From NCBI RefSeq assembly GCF_014843355.1, contig NZ_CP062137.1, positions 496,001 through 560,000 of the forward strand: a DNA stretch of 64,000 bases, written 5' to 3'. Position numbers and translations under genes: made by a program. Below the pieces are notes generated by a model that was not told the DNA's origin, did no database searches, and saw only the letters and a program-made list of their open reading frames with translations. Origin of the DNA: Actinobacillus sp. GY-402 (GTDB lineage: Bacteria; Pseudomonadota; Gammaproteobacteria; Enterobacterales; Pasteurellaceae). Below are positions 30,877 through 39,989 of the stretch, one piece after another. Within the stretch, counting starts at the first letter, position 1, and the number at the start of each line of letters is the position of its first letter.

Positions 30877-31859
30877 TATTGGTTACCTGCGGGTAATTTT
30901 ACGGCAAGTTGTTCGGACCATTCGGCATCCGGCGCGTATTTCACATAACCTACCGCCGTCATACCGCCTTTTAAGAAACGTTCGTATTGCTGAGCGATTT
31001 CCTGCGGTACCTGCAATTTCACTTTGAACATTAATTTTGCCCGTTCTTCCGTGGTCTCGACGGATTTCGGAGTGAATTGCGCGTTGTTGGAAACGAAGGT
31101 AATTTTGGCCGGGAACACCGCATCCACACCGTCCAATATGATACGGGCGTCATCTCCGATTTTAACCTGATTCATTTGGTGAGAGGTTAAGAACACGTTA
31201 ATGTAAGTGTCGGTAGGATCCAACAGACTGATAACTTTGCCTCCGACCCCAAGCACGTTGCCCACTTCGGCAATTTGATATTCCACCCAACCGGCTTTCG
31301 GCGCTTTAATCAGCATATCGCTGTTTTGCGATTGCGCCTGATCCAATTGTGCCTGGGCCTGATTCACCGCCGCATCCGCTTCCGCTTTGGCGGCTTTTGC
31401 GGTGTTTAGCGCCGCCAGCGCCGCCCGGTAATTCGCCTGACGACGATCCAATTCGCTGGCGGAAACCAGATTTTCACGGCGCAATTTTTGCGCATTGTCC
31501 AAATCCAGTTTCGCTACTTTGAGTTGTTGTTGTTGGGAATCGATTTGCGCAACGGCCCGCGCAACGGCTTCCTGTGCCCGTTGTTTTTGCGCATTCGCCG
31601 CATCTACTTGAGTTTGTGAAATGCTGGAAGACAGACGGGCGAGATTTTGCTCGGGTTGCACTTCATCGCCTTCCTGCACGTAAATTTCTTCTACTCGTCC
31701 CGAATACAGCGTGGCGATATCTAAACGTTTCAGCTCCAAACGACCGTTAACGGCGGCAATGCCGGGCAGATCTTCGGTTTTTAATTTTCCGTTATACCAA
31801 ACGGCGCCGCCTGCAAGGGCCGCCGCCACGAGCGCGGCAACGATAAATTTTGCTTTCAT
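30876..31859 (-). CDS. yhiI: HlyD-family periplasmic adaptor, YhiI-like
   Basis: 327 residues with an N-terminal signal anchor (FIVAALVAAALAGGAVWY). The barrel-sandwich halves (RVEEIYVQEGDEVQ and IKAPKAGWVEYQIAEVGNVL) flank an alpha-helical hairpin rich in Ala and Gln (about residues 75-180). It should link the inner-membrane exporter to the NodT-type channel. It is the first gene of the four-gene operon and divergent from a TetR-type regulator. Confidence 0.92.
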   Translation of the reverse strand: MKAKFIVAALVAAALAGGAVWYNGKLKTEDLPGIAAVNGRLELKRLDIATLYSGRVEEIYVQEGDEVQPEQNLARLSSSISQTQVDAANAQKQRAQEAVARAVAQIDSQQQQLKVAKLDLDNAQKLRRENLVSASELDRRQANYRAALAALNTAKAAKAEADAAVNQAQAQLDQAQSQNSDMLIKAPKAGWVEYQIAEVGNVLGVGGKVISLLDPTDTYINVFLTSHQMNQVKIGDDARIILDGVDAVFPAKITFVSNNAQFTPKSVETTEERAKLMFKVKLQVPQEIAQQYERFLKGGMTAVGYVKYAPDAEWSEQLAVKLPAGNQ

Positions 31860-31950
31860 AATTATTCCTTATGCTTACTCAAGCCAAGCGAACCAATGAG
31901 ATTAATATGAGATTATTATATTGTGTCGTATTTTCACTTCAACCGACAAA

Positions 31951-31969
31951 AAGCAACAAAGTGTTGCTT
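31951..31969. promoter_or_regulatory. Palindromic operator between the export operon and its regulator
   Basis: Perfect inverted repeat AAGCAACA-AAG-TGTTGCTT in the 156-base divergent region. Its size and position fit a TetR-type dimer site controlling both directions. The assignment to the adjacent regulator is inference. Confidence 0.65.
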
Positions 31970-32015
31970 AATTTTAGTTGCTCGGTTACAGTGTGAAAAA
32001 TTCAAAAGAGAAGCA

Positions 32016-32585
32016 ATGATGAAAAAACAAGACATTCGGGTGGAAAAAACGCTGCACAAAATCCGAACGGCATTCTTAGATTTGCTGGATGAAAAGGAAT
32101 TCGAACAGATCACGGTGCAGGATATTCTGAACAAAGCGAAAATCAATCGTTCCACATTTTACAAATATTACATGAACAAAAATGAAGTGGCGTTAGCCTT
32201 AGTGAGCGAATTGAAGCTGATTTTCGGTTCCGACTTGGAGCAGCGTTTCACCATTTCGACCCTGGAATTTGCCAAACTGATGCGACCGGTGTTTTTGGCG
32301 AATCAGGATTTGGTGCGTAAAATCAGCAAAATCCGCACACCCAAAATTCATTTTCTGGAAGATTTGCGGGAAATGGTGAAAATGGCGTATGTGAAACATC
32401 AACGTCATTGTTCCGATTTTTCGCTGGAAGAGCTTAATTTTCAAGGACATTTGTTCGGCACCATATCCTTAACCGTGTTGCAGTATTTTATCGAACACGA
32501 CATTGAACTGTTTGAAACCCGAGCCGTAATAGAAAATATTACGGAAGTGTTTAATTTATTGATTATTAAGGATAAAGACGAGTAA
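32016..32585 (+). CDS. TetR-type transcriptional regulator of the export operon
   Basis: About 189 residues starting at ATG 32016 or 32019, both after AGAGAAG. An open extension to 31923 would run through the operator and is rejected. The N-terminal helix-turn-helix is ITVQDILNKAKINRSTFYKYYMN (split by turns), with the preceding helix RTAFLDLLDEKEF. The C-terminal ligand domain is not recognisable. The gene is divergent from the HlyD-rbbA-yhhJ-NodT operon, so it most likely represses it and responds to an exported compound. Confidence 0.88.
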   Translation: MMKKQDIRVEKTLHKIRTAFLDLLDEKEFEQITVQDILNKAKINRSTFYKYYMNKNEVALALVSELKLIFGSDLEQRFTISTLEFAKLMRPVFLANQDLVRKISKIRTPKIHFLEDLREMVKMAYVKHQRHCSDFSLEELNFQGHLFGTISLTVLQYFIEHDIELFETRAVIENITEVFNLLIIKDKDE

Positions 32586-32625
32586 AATTCGCCTTTTTCG
32601 TCCATAACGATTTTCTCATAAACCA

Positions 32626-34330
32626 ATGAAACGATTATTTTTATTTTTAACCTTAATTTTGACCGCACTTTCGGCGCAAGCGGGATTGTTCGGCGCCGCC
32701 GAATCGCGTTTTTTGCCGGCCGACGACGCTTTTCAATTTTCATCGGAACAGCGGGATAATCGGCTTACGCTAAACTGGCAAATCGCCGAGGATTATTATT
32801 TATACCGCAAAGAAATTCGGCTGCGCGGGAAAAACGTCACATTGGGCGAAACGGATTTTCCGCAGGGTAAAGTTCATCAGGACGAATTTTTCGGCGAAAC
32901 GGAAATTTATATGAATCAACTGGTGCTAACCGTGCCGTTGCAGGATGCGACGGACAATGCCGAAGTTGAAGTGACCTATCAGGGCTGCACCAAAGGATTT
33001 TGTTATCCGCCGGAAACTCAAACCGTGGCGTTGACGAAGCCGGCGGACGGAAAAAGTGCGGTCAAAAAAACAGATGAAAATTTGACCGCACTTTTAAACG
33101 GCGCGAGCGAGCAGGATCAATTGGCGGCGCGTCTGTTTCGGTCGAAATATGCGGTGTTCTGGTTTTTTCTGTTGGGATTGGGCCTGGCGTTTACTCCTTG
33201 CGTGTTGCCGATGTTGCCGTTACTGTCCGCTGCGGTCGTCGGACGAGGACAGCGTCCGAACGGCCGGCGCGCTTTTTGCGCTGAGTTTCGTTTATGTGCA
33301 GGGAATGGCGCTGACTTACACCTTGCTCGGATTGATTGTCGCGGCAATCGGGCTGCCGTTTCAGGTGGCGTTGCAAAGCCCGGCGGTATTGATTACTTTG
33401 TCCGCGCTGTTTGCGCTGCTGGCGGCGTCTATGTTCGGCGCGTTCAATTTGCAACTGCCGGCAAGCTGGCAGACGAAGCTTACTCAAATCAGCCAAAACC
33501 GGCAATCCGGCGCCTTCGGCAGCGTATTTGTGATGGGCATGCTGGCGGGATTGGTGGCGTCGCCTTGCACTTCCGCGCCGCTTTCCGGCGCGTTGCTGTA
33601 TGTGGCGCAGTCGGGAGATTTGGTCACCGGCGCCGTTACGCTTTATTTATTGGCGCTGGGCATGGGCGTGCCGCTAATTCTGATTACTCTGTTCGGCAAT
33701 CAAATTCTGCCGAAATCCGGCGCCTGGACGAACCGGGTGAAAGAGCTGTTCGGCTTTATTTTATTGCTGCTGCCGGTGATTCTGCTTGAACGCGTATTTC
33801 CCGATTGGTCTGTGCCGCTATGGGCGGTGTGGACGATTGCTTTCTGCTGCTGGCTGGCGTCCGAATATTATTGGCTCGGATTGCTGGTTTCGCTGGCGGC
33901 GTTTTTTGCCGTACATGAGTTTCATCATGACGAATCGACGGAAAGTGCGGTCAAAAAATCCGCTGTTTTTCGCCCGCACTTTACCCGAATCGACAGTTAT
34001 AACGAGTTGCAACAAGCCTTGGCGGCAAATCCGAAAGCGATAGCCATGCTGGATTTATATGCGGATTGGTGCGTCGCCTGCAAAGAATTTGAAAAATATA
34101 CGTTTCCCGCTTCTGAGGTGCAAAAAGCGTTTGAAAACGTTCTGTTGTTACAAGCGGATATGACCAAAAACAGCGCGGAAAATACGGAATTAATGAAACG
34201 ATTGAATGTGATGGGACTGCCGACCATTATTTTCTTTGAGCAATCGGGCAGGGAAATTCAGGGCGCGCGCGTCACCGGTTTTATGGAAGCTCAACCTTTT
34301 GCGGATTGGGTTAACGGATTAACAAAATAG
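32626..34330 (+). pseudogene. dsbD: DsbD, thiol:disulfide interchange protein, interrupted by a frameshift
   Basis: The coding sequence is complete but split between two frames. The first frame (from 32626) holds the signal peptide (LFLFLTLILTALSAQA), the N-terminal periplasmic domain with its Cys pair (YQGCTKGFCYPP) and the first membrane helix with TPCVLPMLPLLSA. From about 33262 the protein continues in the next frame: AGALFALSFVYVQGMAL, the other helices, and the C-terminal thioredoxin domain with WCVACKEFEKYTF. Dropping one G at 33262-33263 restores RPNAGALFALSF. Intact DsbD carries electrons from cytoplasmic thioredoxin to periplasmic DsbC and to cytochrome c maturation. It may be a true mutation or a sequencing error. 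Confidence 0.85.
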
Positions 34331-34343
34331 AAGAGGACAAAAT

Positions 34344-35234
34344 ATGACAGCACAAAGCGGTATTTTATTGGAACATTGCAAAGCGGGCATTTATTTGGAA
34401 GCGGATATTACGGATTTCGCCGCAATTCCGCAGGCGTGCCGCGATTTTTGCGCGCGTTTGGACGGTTTTCTGGCGCAGTATCCCGACGCCAATTTAGGCG
34501 CCGTGCTGGCGTTCGGTCACCAAGCCTGGCGCCGGCTTGCTGGAGCGGATTCGGCGCCGCAACTGAAATCTTTCACCGCTTTAGGCAAAGGCGGTTTAAG
34601 TGCGCCGGCAACCCAAAACGATTTGCTGGTGCATATTCAGTCGGATCGTCCCGATGTGAATTTCAGCGTGGCGCAGGCGGCGGTGGCGGCGTTCGGAAGT
34701 GCGGTCGAAATTCGCCAGGAAATTCACGGTTTCCGTTGGGTGGAAGAACGGGATTTAACCGGTTTTATCGACGGCACGGAAAATCCGAAGGACGAACAGC
34801 GCGCGGCGGTGGCGTTAATTGCGGACGGTGCGGATGCCGGCGGCAGTTACGTATTTACTCAGCGCTGGGAACATGATTTGGATAAATGGGCGAAATTATC
34901 CGACGAAAAACAGGAAAGCGTTATCGGGCGCACCAAACCGGACAGCGTGGAACTGGACGATGTGCCGCCGACATCTCACGTCGGACGGGTGGATTTAAAA
35001 GAAAACGGCGAAGGCTTGAAAATTTTGCGTCAGAGCCTGCCGTACGGAACGGCGAGCGGCACCAACGGCCTGTTCTTTATTTCCTATTGCGCCCGTTTGC
35101 ACAATATCGAACAGCAATTATTGAGCATGTTCGGCGAACTCGACGGCAAAACCGACCGATTGCTGGGGTTCACCAAACCGGTCACGGGCAGCTATTATTT
35201 TGCGCCGTCTCTGGATATGCTGAAAGCGCTTTAA
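34344..35234 (+). CDS. Dyp-type heme peroxidase, YfeX-like
   Basis: 296 residues of the dye-decolourising peroxidase family. The hallmark GFIDGTENP supplies the catalytic Asp, and the proximal heme His is probably that in [10 protein letters not shown]. The distal Arg is likely in [19 protein letters not shown]. There is no Tat or Sec signal, so it is cytoplasmic, like YfeX and unlike EfeB. It starts 13 bases after dsbD and may be cotranscribed. GC content is higher than in the neighbouring genes. Confidence 0.92.
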   Translation: MTAQSGILLEHCKAGIYLEADITDFAAIPQACRDFCARLDGFLAQYPDANLGAVLAFGHQAWRRLAGADSAPQLKSFTALGKGGLSAPATQNDLLVHIQSDRPDVNFSVAQAAVAAFGSAVEIRQEIHGFRWVEERDLTGFIDGTENPKDEQRAAVALIADGADAGGSYVFTQRWEHDLDKWAKLSDEKQESVIGRTKPDSVELDDVPPTSHVGRVDLKENGEGLKILRQSLPYGTASGTNGLFFISYCARLHNIEQQLLSMFGELDGKTDRLLGFTKPVTGSYYFAPSLDMLKAL

Positions 35235-35258
35235 TGCTGAAAAAACAATGAAAAAATC

Positions 35259-35281
35259 GCCCGCACTTTGCGGGCTTTTTT
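35259..35281 (+). terminator. Terminator after the peroxidase gene
   Basis: Stem GCCCGC/GCGGGC with loop ACTTT followed by six T; it uses half of a USS. Confidence 0.85.
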
Positions 35282-35372
35282 GATCGGATCCGTAGCATTG
35301 CGCAATCGTTTGCGATATAATGCCGCGGATTTTTTATGAAAGCTAACCGTTCTAATCAAAAAGGAAATAACC

Positions 35373-36971
35373 ATGCAAACTCGTCCTATTCGTCAAGCGT
35401 TATTAAGCGTGTCTGACAAAACCGGCATTGTGGAATTCGCACAAGGCTTGGTGCAACGCGGCGTTAAATTATTATCAACCGGCGGAACCGCTAAATTACT
35501 GGCAGACAGCGGTTTGCCGGTGACCGAAGTGTCCGATTACACCGGTTTCCCGGAAATGATGGACGGTCGGGTGAAAACGCTTCATCCGAAAGTGCACGGC
35601 GGAATTTTAGGTCGTCGCGGTACGGACGATGAAGTGATGCAGAAACACGGTATCGAAGCCATCGATATGGTGGTGGTGAATCTTTATCCTTTTGCCCAAA
35701 CGGTGGCGAAACCGAATTGCACATTGGAAGATGCGGTGGAAAATATCGACATCGGTGGGCCGACTATGGTGCGTTCTGCGGCGAAAAATCACAAAGATGT
35801 GGCGATCGTGGTGAATAATTCGGATTTTGATATGGTTTTAGCGGAAATGGATCAGAATCAAAACGGTTTAACTTTGGAAACCCGTTTCGATTTGGCTATT
35901 CGTGCGTTTGAACATACCGCGCAATACGATTCCATGATCGCTAATTATTTCGGTCAAATGGTGAAACCTTATTTTGCTGCGGCGGAAGAAGACAAAGAGG
36001 CGAAGTGCGGTCAATTTCCGCGGACTTTAAATTTGAACTTCATTCGCAAACAAACCATGCGTTACGGTGAAAACAGCCATCAAAACGCGGCGTTTTACGT
36101 AGAGAAAGAAGTGAAGGAAGCCTGCGTTTCCACCGCCAGACAATTACAGGGCAAAGCGCTTTCTTACAATAATATTGCAGATACCGACGCCGCATTGGAA
36201 TGTGTCAAATCTTTCGATGAGCCGGCTTGTGTGATCGTGAAACACGCGAATCCTTGCGGTGTGGCGTTGGGCAAAGATGCGTTGGAAGCTTATAACCGCG
36301 CTTATCAAACCGATCCGACCTCCGCATTCGGCGGCATTATTGCGTTCAACCGCGAATTGGACGAAGCGACCGCGAAGGCTATCGTCGAACGTCAATTCGT
36401 GGAAGTGATTATCGCACCGACGGTTTCAGCGGCGGCAGTTGAGGTGGTGAAAGCGAAGAAAAACGTGCGTTTGTTGGAATGCGGCGCATTAAGCAAACCG
36501 CAACCTCGCCTGGATATGAAACGCGTGAACGGCGGTTTATTGGTTCAGGACGCCGATTTAGGCGAAGTCACCGTTGACGATTTGGAAGTGGTGAGCAAAC
36601 GTAAACCGACTCGGCAGGAATTAGAAGACATGCTATTTTGCTGGAAAGTGGCGAAATTCGTGAAATCCAATGCGATTGTTTATGCGAAAAACAACCAAAC
36701 CATCGGTATCGGCGCAGGTCAAATGAGCCGCGTGTATTCGGCGAAAATTGCGGGCATCAAAGCGCAAGACGAAGGGTTGGAAGTGAAAGGCTGCGTGATG
36801 GCGTCGGACGCCTTCTTCCCGTTCCGCGACGGCATTGACGCCGCCGCCGAAGTGGGGATTAAATGTGTCATCCATCCGGGCGGTTCGATGCGTGATCAGG
36901 AAGTTATCGATGCGGCGGACGAACACAATATGGTGATGGTATTGACTAAAATGCGTCATTTCCGTCACTAA
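35373..36971 (+). CDS. purH: Bifunctional AICAR transformylase/IMP cyclohydrolase
   Basis: 532 residues carrying out the last two steps of IMP synthesis. The N-terminal IMP cyclohydrolase domain (residues 1-200) includes [33 protein letters not shown] and NIDIGGPTM. The C-terminal transformylase domain has [21 protein letters not shown], the SNAIVYAKN motif and the C-terminal MRHFRH. The gene is in the same orientation as purD but separated from it by 412 bases with a repeat element. Confidence 0.97.
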   Translation: MQTRPIRQALLSVSDKTGIVEFAQGLVQRGVKLLSTGGTAKLLADSGLPVTEVSDYTGFPEMMDGRVKTLHPKVHGGILGRRGTDDEVMQKHGIEAIDMVVVNLYPFAQTVAKPNCTLEDAVENIDIGGPTMVRSAAKNHKDVAIVVNNSDFDMVLAEMDQNQNGLTLETRFDLAIRAFEHTAQYDSMIANYFGQMVKPYFAAAEEDKEAKCGQFPRTLNLNFIRKQTMRYGENSHQNAAFYVEKEVKEACVSTARQLQGKALSYNNIADTDAALECVKSFDEPACVIVKHANPCGVALGKDALEAYNRAYQTDPTSAFGGIIAFNRELDEATAKAIVERQFVEVIIAPTVSAAAVEVVKAKKNVRLLECGALSKPQPRLDMKRVNGGLLVQDADLGEVTVDDLEVVSKRKPTRQELEDMLFCWKVAKFVKSNAIVYAKNNQTIGIGAGQMSRVYSAKIAGIKAQDEGLEVKGCVMASDAFFPFRDGIDAAAEVGIKCVIHPGGSMRDQEVIDAADEHNMVMVLTKMRHFRH

Positions 36972-36976
36972 GAATT

Positions 36977-37155
36977 GTTACTTTTCTTTGCGTTGCCAAA
37001 GAAAAGTAACCAAAAGAAAGGCAACCCTGCTTTGCCTTTTTTCCTAAAAATAGTTTAATTTACTTAACGGAAAATTTGTAAACTCGCTACGCTCAAACAG
37101 TACAAATTTTCCTATAAATTAAACCATTTTTAGGCGGCAAAGAAGGGAACCCATT
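36977..37155. repeat. Nested inverted-repeat element between purH and purD
   Basis: Three hairpins are stacked. First, GTTACTTTTCTTTG (36977-36990) pairs perfectly with 36997-37010. Second, AAAGGCAA pairs with TTGCCTTT before a T-run, which can end purH transcription. Third, a large inverted repeat has arms 37043-37062 and 37115-37134 (one mismatch) and inner arms 37069-37080 and 37101-37112 (perfect), around a GC-rich 20-base loop (AACTCGCTACGCTCAAACAG). Beyond it, GGCAAAGAAGGG mirrors the CCCTGCTTTGCC of the left side. This looks like a mobile palindromic repeat. The remaining bases to 37383 contain no recognisable gene. Confidence 0.75.
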
Positions 37156-37383
37156 TAGGAAATATCAAAATTTGTTAAAAATTAACCGCGCTTTATGTTC
37201 GGTTCAGTCCCCGCCTGAAATGCCTGAGTGACTTGAATTTTCGTTAAAAAATTTCAATAAAGCGAAGGACGGCATTGAAGTCGGGCATGTTTCTTTGGGT
37301 TCGTTTTTCTTTGTATAAGCGAAGAAAACGGACAGAAAAATAAGCATTGGATTAAGAAAAAATAAATTAAAGGATACCCAAAT

Positions 37384-38673
37384 ATGAACATCCTCATCAT
37401 CGGTAACGGCGGTCGCGAACATGCACTTGCTTGGAAAGCGGCGCAGTCACCATTAGCGACGAAAGTTTTTGTTGCGCCTGGAAATGCAGGTACGGCATTG
37501 GAAAGTGCGGTGGAAAATGTGAACATTTCCGCAACTGATGTTCCCGCCTTAGTGAAATTCGCGCAGGACAATAATATCGGTTTAACCATCGTAGGACCCG
37601 AAGCTCCGTTGGTTGTAGGCGTGGTGGATGCTTTTGAGAAAGCGGGTTTAACCATTTTCGGGCCGCGTCAATCCGCCGCGCAGTTGGAAGGTTCCAAAGC
37701 TTTTACTAAAGATTTTCTGGCTCGTCATCATATTCCGACAGCGGAATATCAAAATTTCACCGATGTGGAGCAGGCGCTGGCTTATGTGCGTGAAAAAGGT
37801 GCACCGATTGTCATTAAAGCGGACGGTTTAGCCGCGGGCAAAGGCGTAATTGTTGCGATGACCTTGAGCGAAGCGGAAGCCGCCGTTAAAGACATGCTTT
37901 CCGGCAATGCGTTTGGTGATGCGGGTAGTCGCGTGGTTATCGAAGAATTTTTAGACGGCGAAGAAGCCAGTTTCATCGTGATGGTGGACGGCGAACATGT
38001 CGAACCGATGGCAACCTCGCAAGATCACAAACGCGTAGGCGAAGGCGATAAAGGTTTAAACACGGGCGGCATGGGCGCTTATTCGCCGGCGCCGGTAGTC
38101 ACTCAGGAAATCCACAATCGCGTAATGGAACAGATTATTTACCCGACCGTGCGCGGCATGGCGGCGGAAAATAATGTGTACAAAGGTTTCTTATACGCCG
38201 GCTTGATGATCGATAAAAACGGACAACCGAAAGTGATTGAATTCAATTGCCGTTTCGGCGATCCCGAAACCCAACCGATTATGATGCGAATGAAATCGGA
38301 TTTGGTGGAACTTTGCTTAAAAGCCTGCAAAGGCGAATTGAATCAGATGAAATCGGAATGGGCAACGCAAGCGGCGTTAGGCATTGTGTTAGCCGCCGAA
38401 GGTTATCCGGGCGATTATCGCAAAGGCGATGAAATCACCGGCATTCCGGCTCAGGCGACGCCGGGGGAAAAAGTTTTCCTGGCGGGCGTTGCGGAAAAAG
38501 ACGGCAAGTTCGTCACCAACGGCGGTCGCGTACTTTGTGTGACGGCGCTTGGCGACAGCGTTTTCGAAGCGCAGCAAAAAGCCTTGAAACTTGCCGAACA
38601 GGTAAACTGGACGGGGCGTTTCTATCGCCGTGACATCGGTTATCGAGCGGTGGCGAGAGAAAAAAACGTTTAA
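37384..38673 (+). CDS. purD: Phosphoribosylamine-glycine ligase
   Basis: 429 residues, an ATP-grasp enzyme that joins glycine to phosphoribosylamine in purine synthesis. Landmarks are MNILIIGNGGREHALAW at the N-terminus, the ATP-binding IVIKADGLAAGKGV, the signature RFGDPETQ and the glycine-rich LNTGGMGAYSPAP. It is the last host gene before the prophage end. Confidence 0.97.
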   Translation: MNILIIGNGGREHALAWKAAQSPLATKVFVAPGNAGTALESAVENVNISATDVPALVKFAQDNNIGLTIVGPEAPLVVGVVDAFEKAGLTIFGPRQSAAQLEGSKAFTKDFLARHHIPTAEYQNFTDVEQALAYVREKGAPIVIKADGLAAGKGVIVAMTLSEAEAAVKDMLSGNAFGDAGSRVVIEEFLDGEEASFIVMVDGEHVEPMATSQDHKRVGEGDKGLNTGGMGAYSPAPVVTQEIHNRVMEQIIYPTVRGMAAENNVYKGFLYAGLMIDKNGQPKVIEFNCRFGDPETQPIMMRMKSDLVELCLKACKGELNQMKSEWATQAALGIVLAAEGYPGDYRKGDEITGIPAQATPGEKVFLAGVAEKDGKFVTNGGRVLCVTALGDSVFEAQQKALKLAEQVNWTGRFYRRDIGYRAVAREKNV

Positions 38674-38679
38674 TTTTTT

Positions 38680-38713
38680 GCCCGCACTTTGAGAAAAAGT
38701 GCGGGCAATTTTT
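38680..38713 (+). terminator. Terminator after purD
   Basis: Opposed uptake cores GCCCGCACTTT and AAAGTGCGGGC pair over 11 bp and are followed by AATTTTTTC. Confidence 0.85.
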
Positions 38714-38724
38714 TCATTGTTTTT

Positions 38725-38799
38725 TGTAGCGCGCCGGAATTATTTGCATAAAACACCGGAATTATTTGCATAGGTGCATTAAAAAATCTATGCAAATAA
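38725..38799. mobile_element. Probable Mu-type prophage end with transposase-binding repeats
   Basis: Directly after the purD terminator a TG dinucleotide (38725-38726) precedes two copies of CCGGAATTATTTGCATA at 38734-38750 and 38756-38772. The 22-bp period equals that of the adjacent R1/R2 transposase sites of phage Mu. A third, inverted partial copy (TATGCAAATAA) lies at 38789-38799. Everything to the right is Mu-type phage. The exact end and the target duplication cannot be confirmed without the other end. Confidence 0.65.
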
Positions 38800-38846
38800 A
38801 ATTGAATTTTAACGCCTCTTTAAAACTCATTTAAAGGGCATTTTTT

Positions 38847-39689
38847 TCAGAATTTAAACACCAAATTATCCTCATATTGACCTAAATAGCTTGCGGATGC
38901 ATTAACCGCTATACGGTGGCAATTATCGAATGAGCGCCAGTTATCCGTCTTGCTCTCAATCATATAATCAATAAAACGAATAAACTCGCTTTTGGTTGAA
39001 CTGAAAAATATATACGGAGGCTTTGTGAGATTGATTAATTTTAAAAAATCGATTAAATCAAAATAAGTCGCTTGTTTATAACTATCTTGTCGAGTACATA
39101 AGTACGGCGGATCCAGTATTAACAACACCTTATCTTTGCCAGCGAATCGAGGTATAAGCGAATCGAAGGATTCGTTGGTTACCGTTATACCCTCAAGATA
39201 ACCGTCTGCTTCGGGATAATCACTCTTGCGTATACAATGCCAAAAATCACGGTTGAATAACTCCGTAAAATTCCCTACTTGTTGCCCGCTAAACAATAGC
39301 CAAGATGATAGACAGTTAAGGTCTTTATATCCATCGAAATTTTGAATTACGTTGATAACCTCTGATTTTAGCGCTTTGGATAAACGCTTATTTTTAGGTG
39401 TGGCGTTGTCAACTAAAGCATATAAATCTGCGCGTAGCCGATTAATATCCCCGATGTGTTGCAATCGCTCCGAATATCCGTCAAAGTCATTATAGATAAC
39501 TGTTGCGGCGGATTTTGTGTTTTTGGCAGTATGGCTCAATAAACCAGATCCGCCAAATACATCCACAATAGTCCAGCCATCACCATTATTGGCTATATGC
39601 TGATTTAAGATTTTTCTGAAATGTTGTAGGAACATCCGTTTTTGACCTACAAAAGGTAACGGAGCTTGATTGAATTGTTTGCTTGCCAT
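38847..39689 (-). CDS. Prophage DNA adenine methyltransferase (Dam family)
   Basis: 280 residues. Motif I is TIVDVFGGSGLLSH, the catalytic DPPY lies in LLILDPPYLCTR, and PFVGQKRMFLQHF is the D12-class N-terminal motif. It should methylate adenine N6; the target site is not evident. It occupies the place of mom in Mu, and FluMu of Haemophilus has the same replacement, so it probably protects phage DNA from restriction. The com gene is just upstream. The leader before the start codon can fold a hairpin, so translation may be activated by Com as for mom. Confidence 0.9.
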   Translation of the reverse strand: MASKQFNQAPLPFVGQKRMFLQHFRKILNQHIANNGDGWTIVDVFGGSGLLSHTAKNTKSAATVIYNDFDGYSERLQHIGDINRLRADLYALVDNATPKNKRLSKALKSEVINVIQNFDGYKDLNCLSSWLLFSGQQVGNFTELFNRDFWHCIRKSDYPEADGYLEGITVTNESFDSLIPRFAGKDKVLLILDPPYLCTRQDSYKQATYFDLIDFLKLINLTKPPYIFFSSTKSEFIRFIDYMIESKTDNWRSFDNCHRIAVNASASYLGQYEDNLVFKF

Positions 39690-39745
39690 ATAAGATCCTC
39701 TTTATGGCACTCCGATACTCTAGGTACTCCGGCACTCGCAAACAT
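39690..39745 (-). promoter_or_regulatory. Possible Com-responsive leader of the methylase gene
   Basis: Between com and the methylase the minus strand has repeated GGAGTGCC/GGAGTACC units and can fold CCGG...UCGG with UAC/GUA and a CUAGA loop, about 25 bases before the ribosome site AGAGGA. In Mu, Com opens such a structure to allow mom translation. The match is by position and foldability only. Confidence 0.4.
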
Positions 39746-39862
39746 TTAGTATTTATTAATTGTCTTACAACGTACACATTTTATTTCTAAAAACTGTACG
39801 TTTTTAATTCTCGCTAATAATTTATTGCAACATTTGCAACGAATTTCTTTTAATCCTTGCAT
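39746..39862 (-). CDS. com: Com-like zinc-finger translational activator
   Basis: 38 residues from the ATG at 39862 (RBS AAGGG). The sequence has CKCCNKLLARI and, 18 residues later, IKCVRCKTINKY: two CxxC pairs forming the single zinc finger of Mu Com, with the same CNKLL core. Mu Com binds the mom mRNA and exposes its ribosome site. Here the downstream gene is an adenine methylase. The open frame extends upstream to 39955, but that part runs through palindromes and lacks similarity. The protein is shorter than Mu Com (about 62 residues). Confidence 0.8.
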   Translation of the reverse strand: MQGLKEIRCKCCNKLLARIKNVQFLEIKCVRCKTINKY

Positions 39863-39899
39863 ATAGTATCCCTTTTGCGGTTTTGATATAATCCGCCCG

Positions 39900-39931
39900 C
39901 CGAGCTCGGTAGGCGGCATATAGCTATATGC
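39900..39931. promoter_or_regulatory. Two palindromes upstream of com
   Basis: CCGAGCTCGG (39900-39909) and GCATATAGCTATATGC (39916-39931) are both perfect, 54 bases or less from the com start. In Mu the activator C binds a palindrome upstream of the mom promoter, so a similar role is possible here. Confidence 0.45.
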
Positions 39932-39989
39932 AGGTCGTATCTGCGTAGCTGGCATTATTGGTGTTCCCGCACCGATAATGTCGCCGTCT

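Noticed and set aside
34376..35251. Plus-strand frames overlapping the Dyp peroxidase gene
   Set aside because: GC-rich shadow frames with Arg/Gly-rich products; the peroxidase frame has clear motifs.
37204..37655. Minus-strand frames over the purH-purD gap and the start of purD
   Set aside because: They run antisense into purD, have no ribosome site and no recognisable composition.
39862..39955. Longer N-terminus for Com
   Set aside because: The added residues cover two palindromes and lack similarity; the internal ATG has a good ribosome site.
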